The notes under the pieces were generated by a model, which was not told the DNA's origin, made no database searches, and worked only from the letters and a program-made list of their open reading frames with translations. Positions 1-9,417 of a DNA stretch of 64,000 bases are shown piece by piece; the stretch's first letter is position 1; each line of letters begins with the position of its first letter. Made by a program: the position numbers and the translations under genes. Source of the DNA: Chlorogloea purpurea SAG 13.99. Its GTDB lineage: Bacteria > Cyanobacteriota > Cyanobacteriia > Cyanobacteriales > Microcystaceae. Location: assembly GCA_016903695.1 (NCBI GenBank), contig JADQBB010000017.1:1-64000 (forward strand), written 5' to 3'.

Positions 1-21
1 GGCGGGTAATCAATTAAGAGC

Positions 22-323
22 CTCATAGCCCAATTCGGTTCAAACTGAGATCTTGCACAGATGTCAATAAGACGTATAAACCAAAATCTCATAACGTCAA
101 TCACAGGAGTAAAAGCGAAACCCGACGGGGATTTAAATCCCGGTCTAATAGCATAAATCGGTTAAAACCGATTGAAATTGTGGATTTAATATTAGTCGTT
201 TTTAAACGACTTTTGATATGAGGCAGGGAATTTGATTCCCTGCCGGTTTGCGTAATCAAGCCAGAAAAATCAGCTTCTTGACAATGGTGCAAGATCTCAG
301 TTTTAACCGAATTGTGCTATGAG
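22..323. repeat. Inverted-repeat element enclosing a hairpin array (MITE/PATE-like)
   Basis: This stretch has no credible gene. Positions 22-58 and 287-323 form a 37-bp inverted repeat with 35 of 37 positions matching; both outer ends read CTCATAG and both inner ends read GATCTTGCAC. Weaker similarity continues inward for about 12 bp to a shared TGTCAA. Between the arms lie four different perfect hairpins: 128-141 (GGGATTTAAATCCC), 156-173 (AATCGGTT/AACCGATT), 194-211 (AGTCGTTT/AAACGACT) and 222-244 (GGCAGGGAAT/ATTCCCTGCC). All have AT-rich loops of 0-3 nt. A fifth hairpin starts at the right edge (323-344). No target-site duplication is evident. It resembles a non-autonomous miniature element, but no transposase is present to assign a family. 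Confidence 0.6.
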
Positions 324-379
324 ACCGTGATTAAAATCACGGTCGGCTGAACGATAACAATTGCCTGATCGGGATGCTC
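323..379 (+). repeat. REP-like hairpin repeat, copy A
   Basis: A perfect 10-bp stem, GACCGTGATT-AA-AATCACGGTC, is followed by a 35-nt tail ending in ATCGGGATGCTC. Copy B at 20397-20453 on the other strand has the same stem, and 25 of 33 tail bases aligned after the shared GG match with no gap. The copy lies just downstream of accD (minus strand), so it may also act as an RNA 3' end. It has no T-run, so it is not a classical intrinsic terminator. Confidence 0.65.
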
Positions 380-398
380 CCCTATCTTTATAATGGTT

Positions 399-1337
399 TT
401 AAACGCCTTGGAACGAGTTAAGTTGGATCAACTCTGACTGCAAGTGAGAGCCGTTATTGATAGGGGATAGAAGGGGTGAGAAAGGTTGATGGAGACTGAT
501 CAAATTGGCCAGAGTGCGCTTTAACCCGGTGCGCGGGACGATCGCATCGACGAAACCGTGTTTCAACAAGTATTCAGAAGTTTGGAAGCCATCGGGCAAT
601 TTTTCCCGCAGGGTTTGTTCTATCACCCTGCGCCCGGCGAAACCGATCGTCGCTTTCGGTTCAGCGATGATCAGATCACCGAGCATAGCGAAACTGGCGG
701 TAACACCCCCGGTGGTGGGATGGGTGAGGATGGGAATATATAATAATTTCGCCAGACGATGACGGTGTAAAGCGCCGGAAATCTTCGCCATCTGCATCAG
801 ACTTAACATCCCCTCCTGCATTCTCGCCCCGCCAGAAGCGCAGACTATGACCAAGGGTAAACTTTCTGCCGTGGCGTGTTCGGTGAGACGACAGAGTTTT
901 TCCCCCACTACCGACCCCATACTACCGCCCATGAAGCGAAAATCCATCACGCCCAGGGCTACGGGTAAGCCGTCTAATAGCCCGGTACCGGTATGTACCG
1001 CGTCGGTGAGGCCGGTTTTTTCTTGAGTTTCCCGCAGACGATCGCTGTAAGCTTTACGGTCACGGAACTTTAGGGGATCAGTAGGCTGAATATGCTCATC
1101 CAAGGGACTCCAAGTATTCGGGTCTAAAAGCTGCTTGATGCGCTCATCGCTTTCTACCCGATTATGATGACCGCATTCAGTACAAACTAATTGATTCGCT
1201 TGTAAATCCTTCGTATAAGCCAACACGTCGCAAACCGGGCATTTCGTCCATAAACCGTCAGCGATTTCTCGTTCCTGTTGTGGTTGAATCGGTGCTTCGG
1301 TTTTCTGTCTGTTGGCAAACCAATCGAAAAGAGACAT
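399..1337 (-). CDS. accD: Acetyl-CoA carboxylase carboxyltransferase subunit beta
   Basis: This is the beta subunit of the carboxyltransferase half of acetyl-CoA carboxylase. With AccA it moves the carboxyl group from biotin-BCCP to acetyl-CoA, giving malonyl-CoA for fatty-acid synthesis in the cytosol. The 312-residue protein has the family's N-terminal zinc ribbon (C33, C36, C52, C55) followed by a crotonase-fold domain with the oxyanion-forming stretches [12 protein letters not shown] and [15 protein letters not shown]. Length and start (MSLFDWF) are typical. It lies downstream of the DUF2007 gene with a 19-bp gap, in a minus-strand run. fabG at 5899 belongs to the same pathway but is not in the same transcript. 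Confidence 0.97.
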   Translation of the reverse strand: MSLFDWFANRQKTEAPIQPQQEREIADGLWTKCPVCDVLAYTKDLQANQLVCTECGHHNRVESDERIKQLLDPNTWSPLDEHIQPTDPLKFRDRKAYSDRLRETQEKTGLTDAVHTGTGLLDGLPVALGVMDFRFMGGSMGSVVGEKLCRLTEHATAESLPLVIVCASGGARMQEGMLSLMQMAKISGALHRHRLAKLLYIPILTHPTTGGVTASFAMLGDLIIAEPKATIGFAGRRVIEQTLREKLPDGFQTSEYLLKHGFVDAIVPRTGLKRTLANLISLHQPFSPLLSPINNGSHLQSELIQLNSFQGV

Positions 1338-1356
1338 AGATTAATACAAATAATGG

Positions 1357-1566
1357 CTATAGACTATCTTCTTGAGGGCTTAATAAAAATAAAGCCGTCC
1401 ATCGATCTTGAGAGCGTACCTGTAAAGCAGCTTGACTGCTTTGACCACCATAGATACCTAAACCGATGTCCAGAACGCGACTAGGAATCTCGTGATTATC
1501 CAGCATTTGTTGCATCAACTCGGCTTCGGCGCGAAAGAGAGTAGTTTTAATAGTAATCCAAGACAC
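1357..1566 (-). CDS. DUF2007-like small protein
   Basis: This is a 69-residue soluble protein. The pattern of a short beta strand, then an acidic helix (FRAEAELMQQMLDN), then HEIPSRVLD and a C-terminal LQVRSQDRW strand, resembles DUF2007, a small alpha/beta domain often labelled a putative signal-transducing protein; its biochemical role is unknown. It sits 19 bp upstream of accD and 39 bp downstream of the prepilin peptidase gene, so co-transcription with accD is plausible. The family call rests on overall pattern only, as no catalytic motif is visible. Confidence 0.6.
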   Translation of the reverse strand: MSWITIKTTLFRAEAELMQQMLDNHEIPSRVLDIGLGIYGGQSSQAALQVRSQDRWTALFLLSPQEDSL

Positions 1567-1605
1567 AGAGAGTATTGTATCAAGATAGAACGACAGAAAA
1601 TCAAT

Positions 1606-2415
1606 TTATAACAACGGAAAAAATATAGACTTATAAGCTGTCACGATCTTATCACCCCAGAACAGACTCAATACCGCACCCGCAGCCAAAAAAGGGCCGA
1701 AGGGAATCGCCTGTCTACGCCCGATATTACCCAGGCACACTGCCACCAAACCCGTTAAAGAACCCAGTAAACAGGCTAGAAAAACTGTCACTAACAAATA
1801 CTGCCAACCCAGCCAAACCCCGATCATGGCGGCTAATTTCGGGTCTCCGCCCCCCATCGCATTTTTGCCGATAACTAAAGAGCCAATAATACGGATAGCA
1901 TCGAAAAGCCAGATTCCCAACACCCCGGAAGCGATCGCAGAAATTAACCCCATCGCCACATTGCCCGCCTGCCAGCCCAGGAAAGCTTGAAATAGCAAAC
2001 CTAGAACCAATCCCGAGCGAGTTAACTCATCGGGCAGTGTCATCGTATCCCAATCGATCAAACTTAAAGCCAATAACCAACTCAATAACAGGCAATAACC
2101 CCAACCGAGAGACGAGAAACCGAAAACCCAATATACAGCACAAAACAGTATGCCTGTCAATGCCTCCACTGATGGATAACGGGGGGAAATGGGGGTGCGA
2201 CACCAACGACAGCGACCGCGTAAACGTAACCAACCGAACACGGGAATATTTTCCGTACTGCCGAGACGATGATTACACTTGGGGCAATGGGAAGGAGGCG
2301 AGACGAGAGATAAACCAGCGGGCAAGCGGTACGCCACCACGTTTAAAAAACTTCCTACCGAGGCCCCGCCCGCGAAAACCAAGGCGTAAATAAGGATATA
2401 GGCGAGTATTTCCAA
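1606..2415 (-). CDS. pilD: Type IV prepilin leader peptidase / N-methyltransferase
   Basis: This integral-membrane aspartyl protease (A24 family) cleaves type IV prepilin leaders and methylates the new N-terminus. The 269-residue protein has both domains of the bifunctional form. The N-terminal cytoplasmic loop carries two CxxC pairs (C44/C47 and C69/C72). The polytopic C-terminal part carries the two catalytic aspartates, D121 in [12 protein letters not shown] and D191 in the GGGD motif. It begins 5 bp after the stop of the upstream 88-residue ORF, so the two are probably co-transcribed. Its substrates would feed the pilus machinery encoded at 20498-25378. Other pseudopilins are possible substrates but none is encoded here. 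Confidence 0.93.
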   Translation of the reverse strand: MEILAYILIYALVFAGGASVGSFLNVVAYRLPAGLSLVSPPSHCPKCNHRLGSTENIPVFGWLRLRGRCRWCRTPISPRYPSVEALTGILFCAVYWVFGFSSLGWGYCLLLSWLLALSLIDWDTMTLPDELTRSGLVLGLLFQAFLGWQAGNVAMGLISAIASGVLGIWLFDAIRIIGSLVIGKNAMGGGDPKLAAMIGVWLGWQYLLVTVFLACLLGSLTGLVAVCLGNIGRRQAIPFGPFLAAGAVLSLFWGDKIVTAYKSIFFPLL

Positions 2416-2419
2416 GAGA

Positions 2420-2686
2420 TTAATAAGCTTCTGATTCGATCTGTTTCATGGGGACGAAACACTCCCCTGGCAGTAAAATCGGCCTGGGAGAGAAAATTAA
2501 TTGGCCGCGGTGATTATTGGTGTGAATAGCTACGCCGGTAGGGCGTTTGCTCACTTTCACTTTGCTATGTAATTTGGAATAGTTCGTGTAAATGCGTCTG
2601 GCGGCTCTTAAGAGGGTGGGATCTAATAAAATATGTATTTCCATATCTTGATTGGTCTTATTGGGTTTATCTGATAGGTATGTCAT
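2420..2686 (-). CDS. Conserved-type hypothetical protein upstream of pilD
   Basis: This is an 88-residue soluble basic protein that I do not recognise. It has an early [17 protein letters not shown] segment and a C-terminal stretch [22 protein letters not shown]; there is no signal peptide or membrane segment. The start ATG (2686) has a good Shine-Dalgarno (AAGGAG) about 9 nt upstream, and the stop is 4 nt before the prepilin peptidase start. Tight coupling suggests a shared transcript but does not prove a pilus role. Confidence 0.6.
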   Translation of the reverse strand: MTYLSDKPNKTNQDMEIHILLDPTLLRAARRIYTNYSKLHSKVKVSKRPTGVAIHTNNHRGQLIFSPRPILLPGECFVPMKQIESEAY

Positions 2687-2768
2687 GGAGCCTATCTCCT
2701 TGTTGTTAAATAAATTTTTTATTTAACTCTTATGGTACACAAGGAATAGAATAACGCCACTATCAATG

Positions 2769-3854
2769 TTAACTTTTTAAAACTTTTACAAGAGCCTCTC
2801 CCATTTCCGTACAACCAACGCGCGTCATTCCGGGTGACATAATATCGCCGGTGCGATAACCTCGATCGAGTACCTCCAATACAGATTTTTCTATGGCTTG
2901 AGCTGCTGCCATCTGGTTTAATCCATACTTGAGCATCATCGCCGCGCTCAAGACTTGAGCGAGAGGATTGGCTTGATCTTGTCCAGCAATATCGGGGGCC
3001 GAACCATGCACCGGCTCGAATACACCCGGCCCGTGAGATCCCAAACTCGCAGAAGGCAACATACCGATACTACCGGTGAGCATCGCCGCCTCATCAGAGA
3101 GAATATCACCGAATAAATTACCGGTGACGATCGTATCGAATTGTTTTGGAGCGCGCACTAATTGCATGGCCGCGTTATCCACATAAAGATGAGACAGTTC
3201 CACGTCGGGGTAATGGGCCGCCATCCGACTGACTCGATCTCGCCATAATTGGGATACATCGAGAACATTAGCTTTATCCACCGAACAAAGTTTTTTACCT
3301 CTCTTGCGGGCGATGTCAAAAGCTACCTGGGCGATGCGATCGATTTCCGATTCACGATAAGCCATAGTATTAACACCGCGTTTCTCGCCCGTTTCCGTCT
3401 CGAAGATGCCCTTGGGTTGTCCGAAATAGATACCGCCGGTTAACTCGCGCACCACCATGATGTCAACACCCCGCACTACTTCTGGTTTAAGGCTGGAAGA
3501 GTCGATCAATTGGGGAAAAATAGTGGCGGGGCGGAGATTGGCAAATAAATCCAAACCGGCCCGTAGACTCAATAATCCGGTTTCCGGGCGTTGGGCCCGG
3601 GGCAAGCCATCCCACTTATAACCACCGATAGCCGCTAACAATACCGCGTCACTGTGCTGACAAATATTTAGAGTTTCTTCTGGAAGGGGAGTCCCTGTAG
3701 CATCGATGGCAGCGCCGCCGATAGGGGCTGATGTAAACCCGAAAGATAGATCGAATTTCGCACCGATTACCTCTAGGACTTTGACGGCCACCGCCATAAT
3801 TTCCGGCCCGATGCCGTCTCCTGGTAATAAAGTAATTTTATACTGCTCACTCAT
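2769..3854 (-). CDS. leuB: 3-isopropylmalate dehydrogenase
   Basis: This enzyme oxidatively decarboxylates 3-isopropylmalate with NAD+ in leucine biosynthesis. The 361-residue length is typical. The N-terminus [12 protein letters not shown] and the C-terminal signature [27 protein letters not shown] with the conserved metal-binding aspartates are present, as is the arginine-rich substrate loop [14 protein letters not shown]. No other leu gene lies in the window. Downstream of the 3912 gene in the minus run, it is probably transcribed independently (57-bp gap). Confidence 0.96.
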   Translation of the reverse strand: MSEQYKITLLPGDGIGPEIMAVAVKVLEVIGAKFDLSFGFTSAPIGGAAIDATGTPLPEETLNICQHSDAVLLAAIGGYKWDGLPRAQRPETGLLSLRAGLDLFANLRPATIFPQLIDSSSLKPEVVRGVDIMVVRELTGGIYFGQPKGIFETETGEKRGVNTMAYRESEIDRIAQVAFDIARKRGKKLCSVDKANVLDVSQLWRDRVSRMAAHYPDVELSHLYVDNAAMQLVRAPKQFDTIVTGNLFGDILSDEAAMLTGSIGMLPSASLGSHGPGVFEPVHGSAPDIAGQDQANPLAQVLSAAMMLKYGLNQMAAAQAIEKSVLEVLDRGYRTGDIMSPGMTRVGCTEMGEALVKVLKS

Positions 3855-3911
3855 TGCTCATTTTCTGCACTTGCGATCACCGATTCTCTATCATACCTGT
3901 CGGTTCGTGCT

Positions 3912-4592
3912 TTAACCGGTTTTTCTTTCGTGGGGTAGCTTTTTTGAAGATTCTTCATGGGGAAAAACGGCTCCCTGTTGAATTTGTTCTTTGCCGTTAC
4001 GTACCACTTTCAGCATATCCGTGAGATTTTGTTCGAGATGACTTAACATGGCTTCGGCGTATTCATCAGCACCCGCTTGTATCTGGTCGCACTCGGTAAG
4101 AGTTTGTTGGCGGATTTGTTTTAAGTCATACATCGCACCCTCCCGCATCTGGTCGATTTGTGCTAAGGTCTGTTCTTGAGCGGCCTCGCATTCTTGCTGT
4201 ACTTTTTGGCGGATCTGGGCCGCTTGTTGCTCTGCTTGTTGAATTATACCCGATTCATCCAGTATTTGCGCCGCTCGTTTCTGTGCCGATTCCACCAGTT
4301 GCTGGGCGTATTGTTCGGCTTCGGAAATTATTTGTCCTTCTCTGTCGACGATTCTTAAGGCTTTGCTGATGGCTTCGGGAATCCCCTCATAGATGAGATC
4401 GATCTGCTCCATGATCTTTCCTTCGTCGATCATCGTCCAAGGGGTGAGCGGCACATGGAAACTTTCGTAGATCATCTCTTGCAGTTGATCTAACTCCACA
4501 CTGATGTCAAAATCGACGTTTTGACGGCGAGCTTTGTTTTTCGATGGATTCGCTTCTGCTTTTTGACGATTAGAGGATTCTCGGCGGGCCAT
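3912..4592 (-). CDS. Long coiled-coil protein (DivIVA / ATP-synthase-b-like)
   Basis: This is a 226-residue hydrophilic protein with no membrane segment. The basic N-terminus (about 1-25) leads to a short folded region with VPLTPWTMIDEGKIMEQIDLIYEGIP. Residues about 85-200 are a continuous Gln/Glu/Ala-rich coiled coil (AEQYAQQLVESAQKRAAQIL, QQAEQQAAQIRQKVQQECE). Such helices give spurious hits to ATP synthase subunit b or DivIVA, so neither name should be read as a function. It lies 29 bp downstream of coaD on the same strand. A scaffold or cell-division role is only a guess. Confidence 0.6.
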   Translation of the reverse strand: MARRESSNRQKAEANPSKNKARRQNVDFDISVELDQLQEMIYESFHVPLTPWTMIDEGKIMEQIDLIYEGIPEAISKALRIVDREGQIISEAEQYAQQLVESAQKRAAQILDESGIIQQAEQQAAQIRQKVQQECEAAQEQTLAQIDQMREGAMYDLKQIRQQTLTECDQIQAGADEYAEAMLSHLEQNLTDMLKVVRNGKEQIQQGAVFPHEESSKKLPHERKTG

Positions 4593-4621
4593 AATAAAAA
4601 TAATTTAAACTGCTCGTAATG

Positions 4622-5095
4622 TTAAGTGTAGTATACGGTAATGTCTCTAGAGACGTTTTCGGGTACGAGATGCGTTATGGAACCGCCGAATTGAGCTATC
4701 TCTTTGACGACGCTACTACTGAGAAAACTATACTCTTTACTGGTGGCCAGAAATACGGTTTCCACTCCAGACCATAGGGTTTTGTTGGTATGGGCCATCT
4801 GTAATTCTTTTTCAAAATCCGATAGGACTCTTAAGCCTCTTAATAATACGTTAGCTTTTTTTAATTTGGCGTACTCGGTGGTCAGTCCCCAAAAACTATC
4901 TATCTCTACATTATTCAGGTGTTGGGTGCAAAGGTGAATCTGTTGAAGCCGTTTCTCCACGGAAAACATGGGCGTTTTGTTAGGATTGGATAACACGGCC
5001 ACGATAACTCGATCGAACAGTTTCACCCCCCGTTCGATAATATCTAAATGACCCAAGGTTATCGGGTCGAAGCTTCCGGGATAAATGGCGATCAT
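4622..5095 (-). CDS. coaD: Phosphopantetheine adenylyltransferase
   Basis: CoaD transfers AMP from ATP to 4'-phosphopantetheine, the penultimate step of coenzyme A synthesis. The 157-residue protein is full length. It has the nucleotidyltransferase motif [10 protein letters not shown] (the HxGH motif as T13-x-G15-H16), the [16 protein letters not shown] substrate region and the C-terminal [12 protein letters not shown] motif. The start ATG overlaps no neighbour, and the DUF427 gene upstream stops 3 bp before it, so the two are probably on one transcript. Confidence 0.95.
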   Translation of the reverse strand: MIAIYPGSFDPITLGHLDIIERGVKLFDRVIVAVLSNPNKTPMFSVEKRLQQIHLCTQHLNNVEIDSFWGLTTEYAKLKKANVLLRGLRVLSDFEKELQMAHTNKTLWSGVETVFLATSKEYSFLSSSVVKEIAQFGGSITHLVPENVSRDITVYYT

Positions 5096-5097
5096 TA

Positions 5098-5385
5098 CTA
5101 GTCTTCGGTTACTTTCACGCCGCGCCAGAAAGCTATATAGCCTTTGATATTGGCGGCTTTAGGTTTCGGGTCGCTATAATACCAGGCAGCGTCTTTATTT
5201 TGCTGTCCGTCCACCTGGACTGTATAGTAACTGGCCTCGCCTTTCCAAGGGCAATGGGTGTGGGTACTGCTAGGTTGAAAATACTCGGATTTGATGGCAT
5301 CCGGGGGGAAATAATAGTTACCTTCCACTATTTCACAACGATCGCTCTCGGCTAATACCGCACCATTCCAAACCGCTTTTGCCAT
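5098..5385 (-). CDS. DUF427 domain protein
   Basis: This 95-residue soluble protein has the DUF427 pattern: [11 protein letters not shown] near the N-terminus, [13 protein letters not shown], the [14 protein letters not shown] core and a terminal FWRGVKV. The domain's biochemical role is not established. The reading frame is open 12 codons further up to 5421, but the ATG at 5385 is preceded by AGAGG 8 nt upstream and gives the usual N-terminus MAKAVWNG, so I take this start. It lies between trxA and coaD with short gaps. Confidence 0.8.
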   Translation of the reverse strand: MAKAVWNGAVLAESDRCEIVEGNYYFPPDAIKSEYFQPSSTHTHCPWKGEASYYTVQVDGQQNKDAAWYYSDPKPKAANIKGYIAFWRGVKVTED

Positions 5386-5422
5386 GATCGATTCCTCTGT
5401 TATAAGCTGATCCAGGATCATC

Positions 5423-5740
5423 TTACAACAGAGTTTGCAGGTGTTGAATTAATTCTCCCGACTGTACCACTCCTTCTATCTTCTCCACCGGTTGACCGTT
5501 TTTAAATAATACTAAAGTTGGTAGAGCTTGAATTTGATACTGAGAAGCAATGGCGGGATATTTATCTGTATCGATCTTGACAATTTGGATTTGATTACGG
5601 AGATAAGTACCTACTTGTTCTAAAATGGGAGCCATCATCTGGCAGGGGCCGCACCAAGTGGCGTAAAAATCGACTAAAACCGGAACGTTAGCGGAAGTCA
5701 AGAGTTCTTCAAAACTGGAAAACTGTTTTTTAGTAGCCAT
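5423..5740 (-). CDS. trxA: Thioredoxin (m-type-like)
   Basis: This small dithiol-disulfide oxidoreductase has 105 residues. The active site is WCGPC with C30 and C33, in the context VDFYATWCGPCQMMAP. The conserved cis-proline follows in IQALPTLVLFKNG. Cyanobacterial thioredoxins of this class receive electrons from ferredoxin-thioredoxin reductase or NADPH-thioredoxin reductase and activate Calvin-cycle enzymes in the light; the glpX-type FBPase/SBPase at 28654 is the kind of pathway affected, though direct targeting is not shown. It leads a minus-strand run and is divergent from fabG across a 158-bp region that must hold both promoters. Confidence 0.95.
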   Translation of the reverse strand: MATKKQFSSFEELLTSANVPVLVDFYATWCGPCQMMAPILEQVGTYLRNQIQIVKIDTDKYPAIASQYQIQALPTLVLFKNGQPVEKIEGVVQSGELIQHLQTLL

Positions 5741-5850
5741 GAGTTTAATCCTTCGATCGTCTGACGAGTTACGCCATGATTGCTAACCCGATCATAGCTA
5801 ATATTTTTGCCCATGTTTGACGAGAGTTTTTGGATTGGCACGGCTAATGA

Positions 5851-6663
<813 letters not shown>

Positions 6664-6678
6664 TGTAAGTGAGTGAAA

Positions 6679-7443
6679 ATGACCTACTGTTTGGGGATTA
6701 TTAATAAATTCGGTATCGTCATGGGTTCGGATTCCAGGACTAATGCCGGTGTGGATTATATTTCCGCTTACCGGAAACAATTCGATTTTTCTGTTTCTGG
6801 AGATAGGGTGATTATCATCTGCGCTTCGGGTAATCTCTCGATCACACAAGGGGTGATTAACGGACTCAAAAGAGATATTCACCAAGAAGAAACCAATTTA
6901 CATACCCTGTCGAATATGTTCGATATTGCTCATTACGTGGGGGATAAAAGCAGACAGATTCGCGATAGGGAAAGAACGTGGTTAGAAAGGGATGGTATCG
7001 ATTTTAAATGTAATTTTTTATTGGGAGGACAGATAAAAGGGGAAGACCCACAATTATTTTTAATTTATTCCCAAGGTAATCATATTCAAGCTACCAAGGA
7101 AACACCTTTTCTACAGATTGGTGAAACTAAATACGGTAAACCATTACTCGATCGTACCATCACCTACGATACTCCTTTAGAAGAGATGGCCAAGTGTGCT
7201 TTATTATCGATCGATTCCACCATGAAATCTAACATTTCCGTGGGGCCACCGATCGATCTGATCATGTACGTGAGCGATAGTTTAGTCCTGCGTCATAAGT
7301 TAAAATTTCGCTTGGGAGATCCTTATTTAGCCAAAATCCGCAAGTTATGGGAAGACTACGTGAGACAAGCTTTTGAAGCTATGCCCAATATAGAATGGCA
7401 ATACGCGGATGAAAATCCCGCAGAGGATATTTTAATCGATTAA
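6679..7443 (+). CDS. Anbu-type proteasome-like peptidase (Ntn hydrolase)
   Basis: This matches the bacterial Anbu/BPH family, ancestral-like relatives of the 20S proteasome beta subunit. Using the ATG at 6679 rather than the GTG two codons upstream gives MTYCLG. Removing Met would expose Thr as the N-terminal nucleophile. The expected Asp (D18 with Met counted, in MGSDSRTNAGVD) and Lys (K33, YRKQFD) are present, as is the GG in LLGGQI. The length of 254 residues fits. Anbu loci in other bacteria often include transglutaminase-like, ATP-grasp and alpha-E genes; none is here. Neighbours are fabG and a TSUP transporter with 6-15-bp gaps. Native substrates of this family are unknown. Confidence 0.85.
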   Translation: MTYCLGIINKFGIVMGSDSRTNAGVDYISAYRKQFDFSVSGDRVIIICASGNLSITQGVINGLKRDIHQEETNLHTLSNMFDIAHYVGDKSRQIRDRERTWLERDGIDFKCNFLLGGQIKGEDPQLFLIYSQGNHIQATKETPFLQIGETKYGKPLLDRTITYDTPLEEMAKCALLSIDSTMKSNISVGPPIDLIMYVSDSLVLRHKLKFRLGDPYLAKIRKLWEDYVRQAFEAMPNIEWQYADENPAEDILID

Positions 7444-7449
7444 CCCGAT

Positions 7450-8184
7450 ATGATTATTATTACTTTGATCGTCGCCAGTTCGATCGGCTGGTTCTTCAGC
7501 ACTCTAGCTGGGGGGGGCAGTCCTTTAATTCTCCTTCCCGCCCTCGGTTTGTTTCTCGATGCCACCGTTATACCCCCGGTTTTGACCACCGGGATGTTAT
7601 TAGGTAATGGGCAGCGTATGGGTATGTATTGGCAGGATATAGACTGGGAATGTACCCGGTGGTATCTACCTGGTGCGATTATCGGTTCGGTTGTGGGAGC
7701 CTTTATTTACTCGCGAATACAATTACAGTGGTTGCCCTTAGTTATCGGTGTATTTCTTTTACTATCTGCGCTCAATCAACTATTCCAAGGTAAAAACCCA
7801 TTTTTTAAAATACGTATTTGGTACTTTTTCCCTGCTGCTATAATCTATGCTCTTCTGTCTGCATTGATAGGTAGTACCGGGCCGATGTTAAACCTATTCT
7901 ATATAAATTATGGATTGGTGAAAGAGCCGATGATCGCTACTAAATCAGCCCACATGGTCATAGTGCATATTTTTAAATTAATCGCCTACGGGGCCTTCGG
8001 TGTTTTACATCTACCCTATTTAGGCTATGGGTTATTATTAGGTTTAGCTGCGTGGCCCGGCAATTACCTGGGGCAGAAAGTTTTAGAGAAAATCAGTCAA
8101 GAAAGATTCAAACAATTTGTCATGTTATTCGTCGCCTTGAGTGGTTTATTAATTATTTGGAGAGAGAGGGGAGTGATTTTATAA
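7450..8184 (+). CDS. TSUP (TauE/SafE) family membrane transporter
   Basis: This is a 244-residue hydrophobic protein with about seven to eight membrane segments. The N-terminal GWFFSTLAGGGSPLILLPAL and the second-half counterpart ALLSALIGSTGPMLNLFYI are the two inverted-repeat signatures of the TSUP family, which includes sulfite/sulfonate exporters and other anion carriers. The substrate cannot be read from sequence. It follows the Anbu-type gene by 6 bp, implying one transcript with it. Its last 6 bp overlap the end of the convergent gcvT. Confidence 0.85.
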   Translation: MIIITLIVASSIGWFFSTLAGGGSPLILLPALGLFLDATVIPPVLTTGMLLGNGQRMGMYWQDIDWECTRWYLPGAIIGSVVGAFIYSRIQLQWLPLVIGVFLLLSALNQLFQGKNPFFKIRIWYFFPAAIIYALLSALIGSTGPMLNLFYINYGLVKEPMIATKSAHMVIVHIFKLIAYGAFGVLHLPYLGYGLLLGLAAWPGNYLGQKVLEKISQERFKQFVMLFVALSGLLIIWRERGVIL

Positions 8185-9327
8185 TTTTTCTCTGACCACG
8201 CAGGGAGAACGATAGAAAGGTTTTTTCACCACGGTGGCGGGGTAGGTTTTGCCGCGTATTTCCACATCTAAACTTTGGCCGATTTTACCGAGGGAATTGG
8301 GCACATAACCTAGAGCGATCGCTCGGTTGAGTGTAGGGGATAAAGTGCCGCTGGTTACTTCACCGATCGTTTCTCCCCTGCATATAATAGGATAACCGTG
8401 GCGGGCAATATGTCGCCCCTGCATTTGTAATCCCACTAATTTACGTTTAACCCCGTGGGCTTTTTGCGTTTCTAAAACCTCCCGTCCGATGAAATCTTCT
8501 TTTTCAGGAAGATGAACTAACCAACCTAAACCAGCTTCTAGGGGCGTAGTATTATCGTCAATATCTTGACCGTAAAGACACATAGCCGCTTCTAAACGGA
8601 GAGTATCCCTGGCACCCAATCCGCAGGGGGTAACACCTTGAGATTGTAGAAGTTGCCAGAGTTGTTGACCCGCCCTGGCATCGATCATGATCTCGAAGCC
8701 ATCCTCACCCGTGTAACCCGTTCGGGCGATGAAGACTGTAGTATTGAGTAAATCGGTTTCCAGGTGATTGAAGAAAAGAAGTTGGCTCAAATCTACCGGT
8801 ACTAGAGACTGTAGAACTGATTCGGCTTGCGGGCCTTGTAAAGCGATTAAAACTTTTTCCCTCGATAGATCGGTTAAGATCACGTCAGTAGCGGTGAAAT
8901 GTTTTAACAACCAATCTTTATCTTTGTCGGTAGTGGCCGCGTTAACGATTAATACACCCCGGGCGGGCCCTTGAGAGTAGAAGATAATATCGTCGATAAT
9001 GCCGCCGTTAGAATTCAGTAACACGCTATATTGGGCTTGCCCCGGTTGTAAACGGCTTAGATTAGAAGGCACTAATTTTTGTAGAGCGGGAAGTAAATCA
9101 TTACCTTTGAGAGCGAATTTCCCCATATGAGAAATATCGAACATTCCCACTGAAGTTCTGATGGCTTCGTGTTCGTGCTTCAAACCCGTAAATTGTACGG
9201 GCATATCCCAGCCCGCGAAATGGGTGAATTTTGCACCCTCCGCGGCGATCACGTCATAAAGAGGTGTTTTGAGTACGGGTGAGTTAGGGTCTTGATGTGC
9301 CACGGCAATGCTAGAAAATAGAATCAT
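8179..9327 (-). CDS. gcvT: Aminomethyltransferase (glycine cleavage T protein)
   Basis: T protein takes the aminomethyl group from lipoyl-H protein, releasing ammonia and making 5,10-methylene-THF; in cyanobacteria it serves photorespiratory glycine turnover. The 382-residue protein contains FAGWDMPVQF, the DISHMGKF loop, ARTGYTGEDGFEI, LGARDTLRLEAAMCLYG and the C-terminal GEVTSGTLSPTL. The N-terminus is about 15-20 residues longer than most homologues before TPLYDVIAAEG and no internal Met offers a better start, so the exact start is uncertain. No other gcv gene is nearby, but glyA at 62518 is metabolically linked. Confidence 0.95.
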   Translation of the reverse strand: MILFSSIAVAHQDPNSPVLKTPLYDVIAAEGAKFTHFAGWDMPVQFTGLKHEHEAIRTSVGMFDISHMGKFALKGNDLLPALQKLVPSNLSRLQPGQAQYSVLLNSNGGIIDDIIFYSQGPARGVLIVNAATTDKDKDWLLKHFTATDVILTDLSREKVLIALQGPQAESVLQSLVPVDLSQLLFFNHLETDLLNTTVFIARTGYTGEDGFEIMIDARAGQQLWQLLQSQGVTPCGLGARDTLRLEAAMCLYGQDIDDNTTPLEAGLGWLVHLPEKEDFIGREVLETQKAHGVKRKLVGLQMQGRHIARHGYPIICRGETIGEVTSGTLSPTLNRAIALGYVPNSLGKIGQSLDVEIRGKTYPATVVKKPFYRSPCVVREKL

Positions 9328-9417
9328 TTAGTAGTTTTACACAACTCATGAATTTTTGCTTACCCTTCCCCGTTGGTTTATAATGATTTTCAAGTCGGTT
9401 TAGATTCAATCGGTGCA

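Noticed and set aside
101..292. 63-codon minus-strand ORF inside the left inverted-repeat element
   Set aside because: It reads through the hairpin array, has no Shine-Dalgarno and its product is not protein-like; the DNA is explained by the palindromes.
9328..9417. Glycine riboswitch upstream of gcvT
   Set aside because: The 90-bp spacer is too short and lacks the motif.
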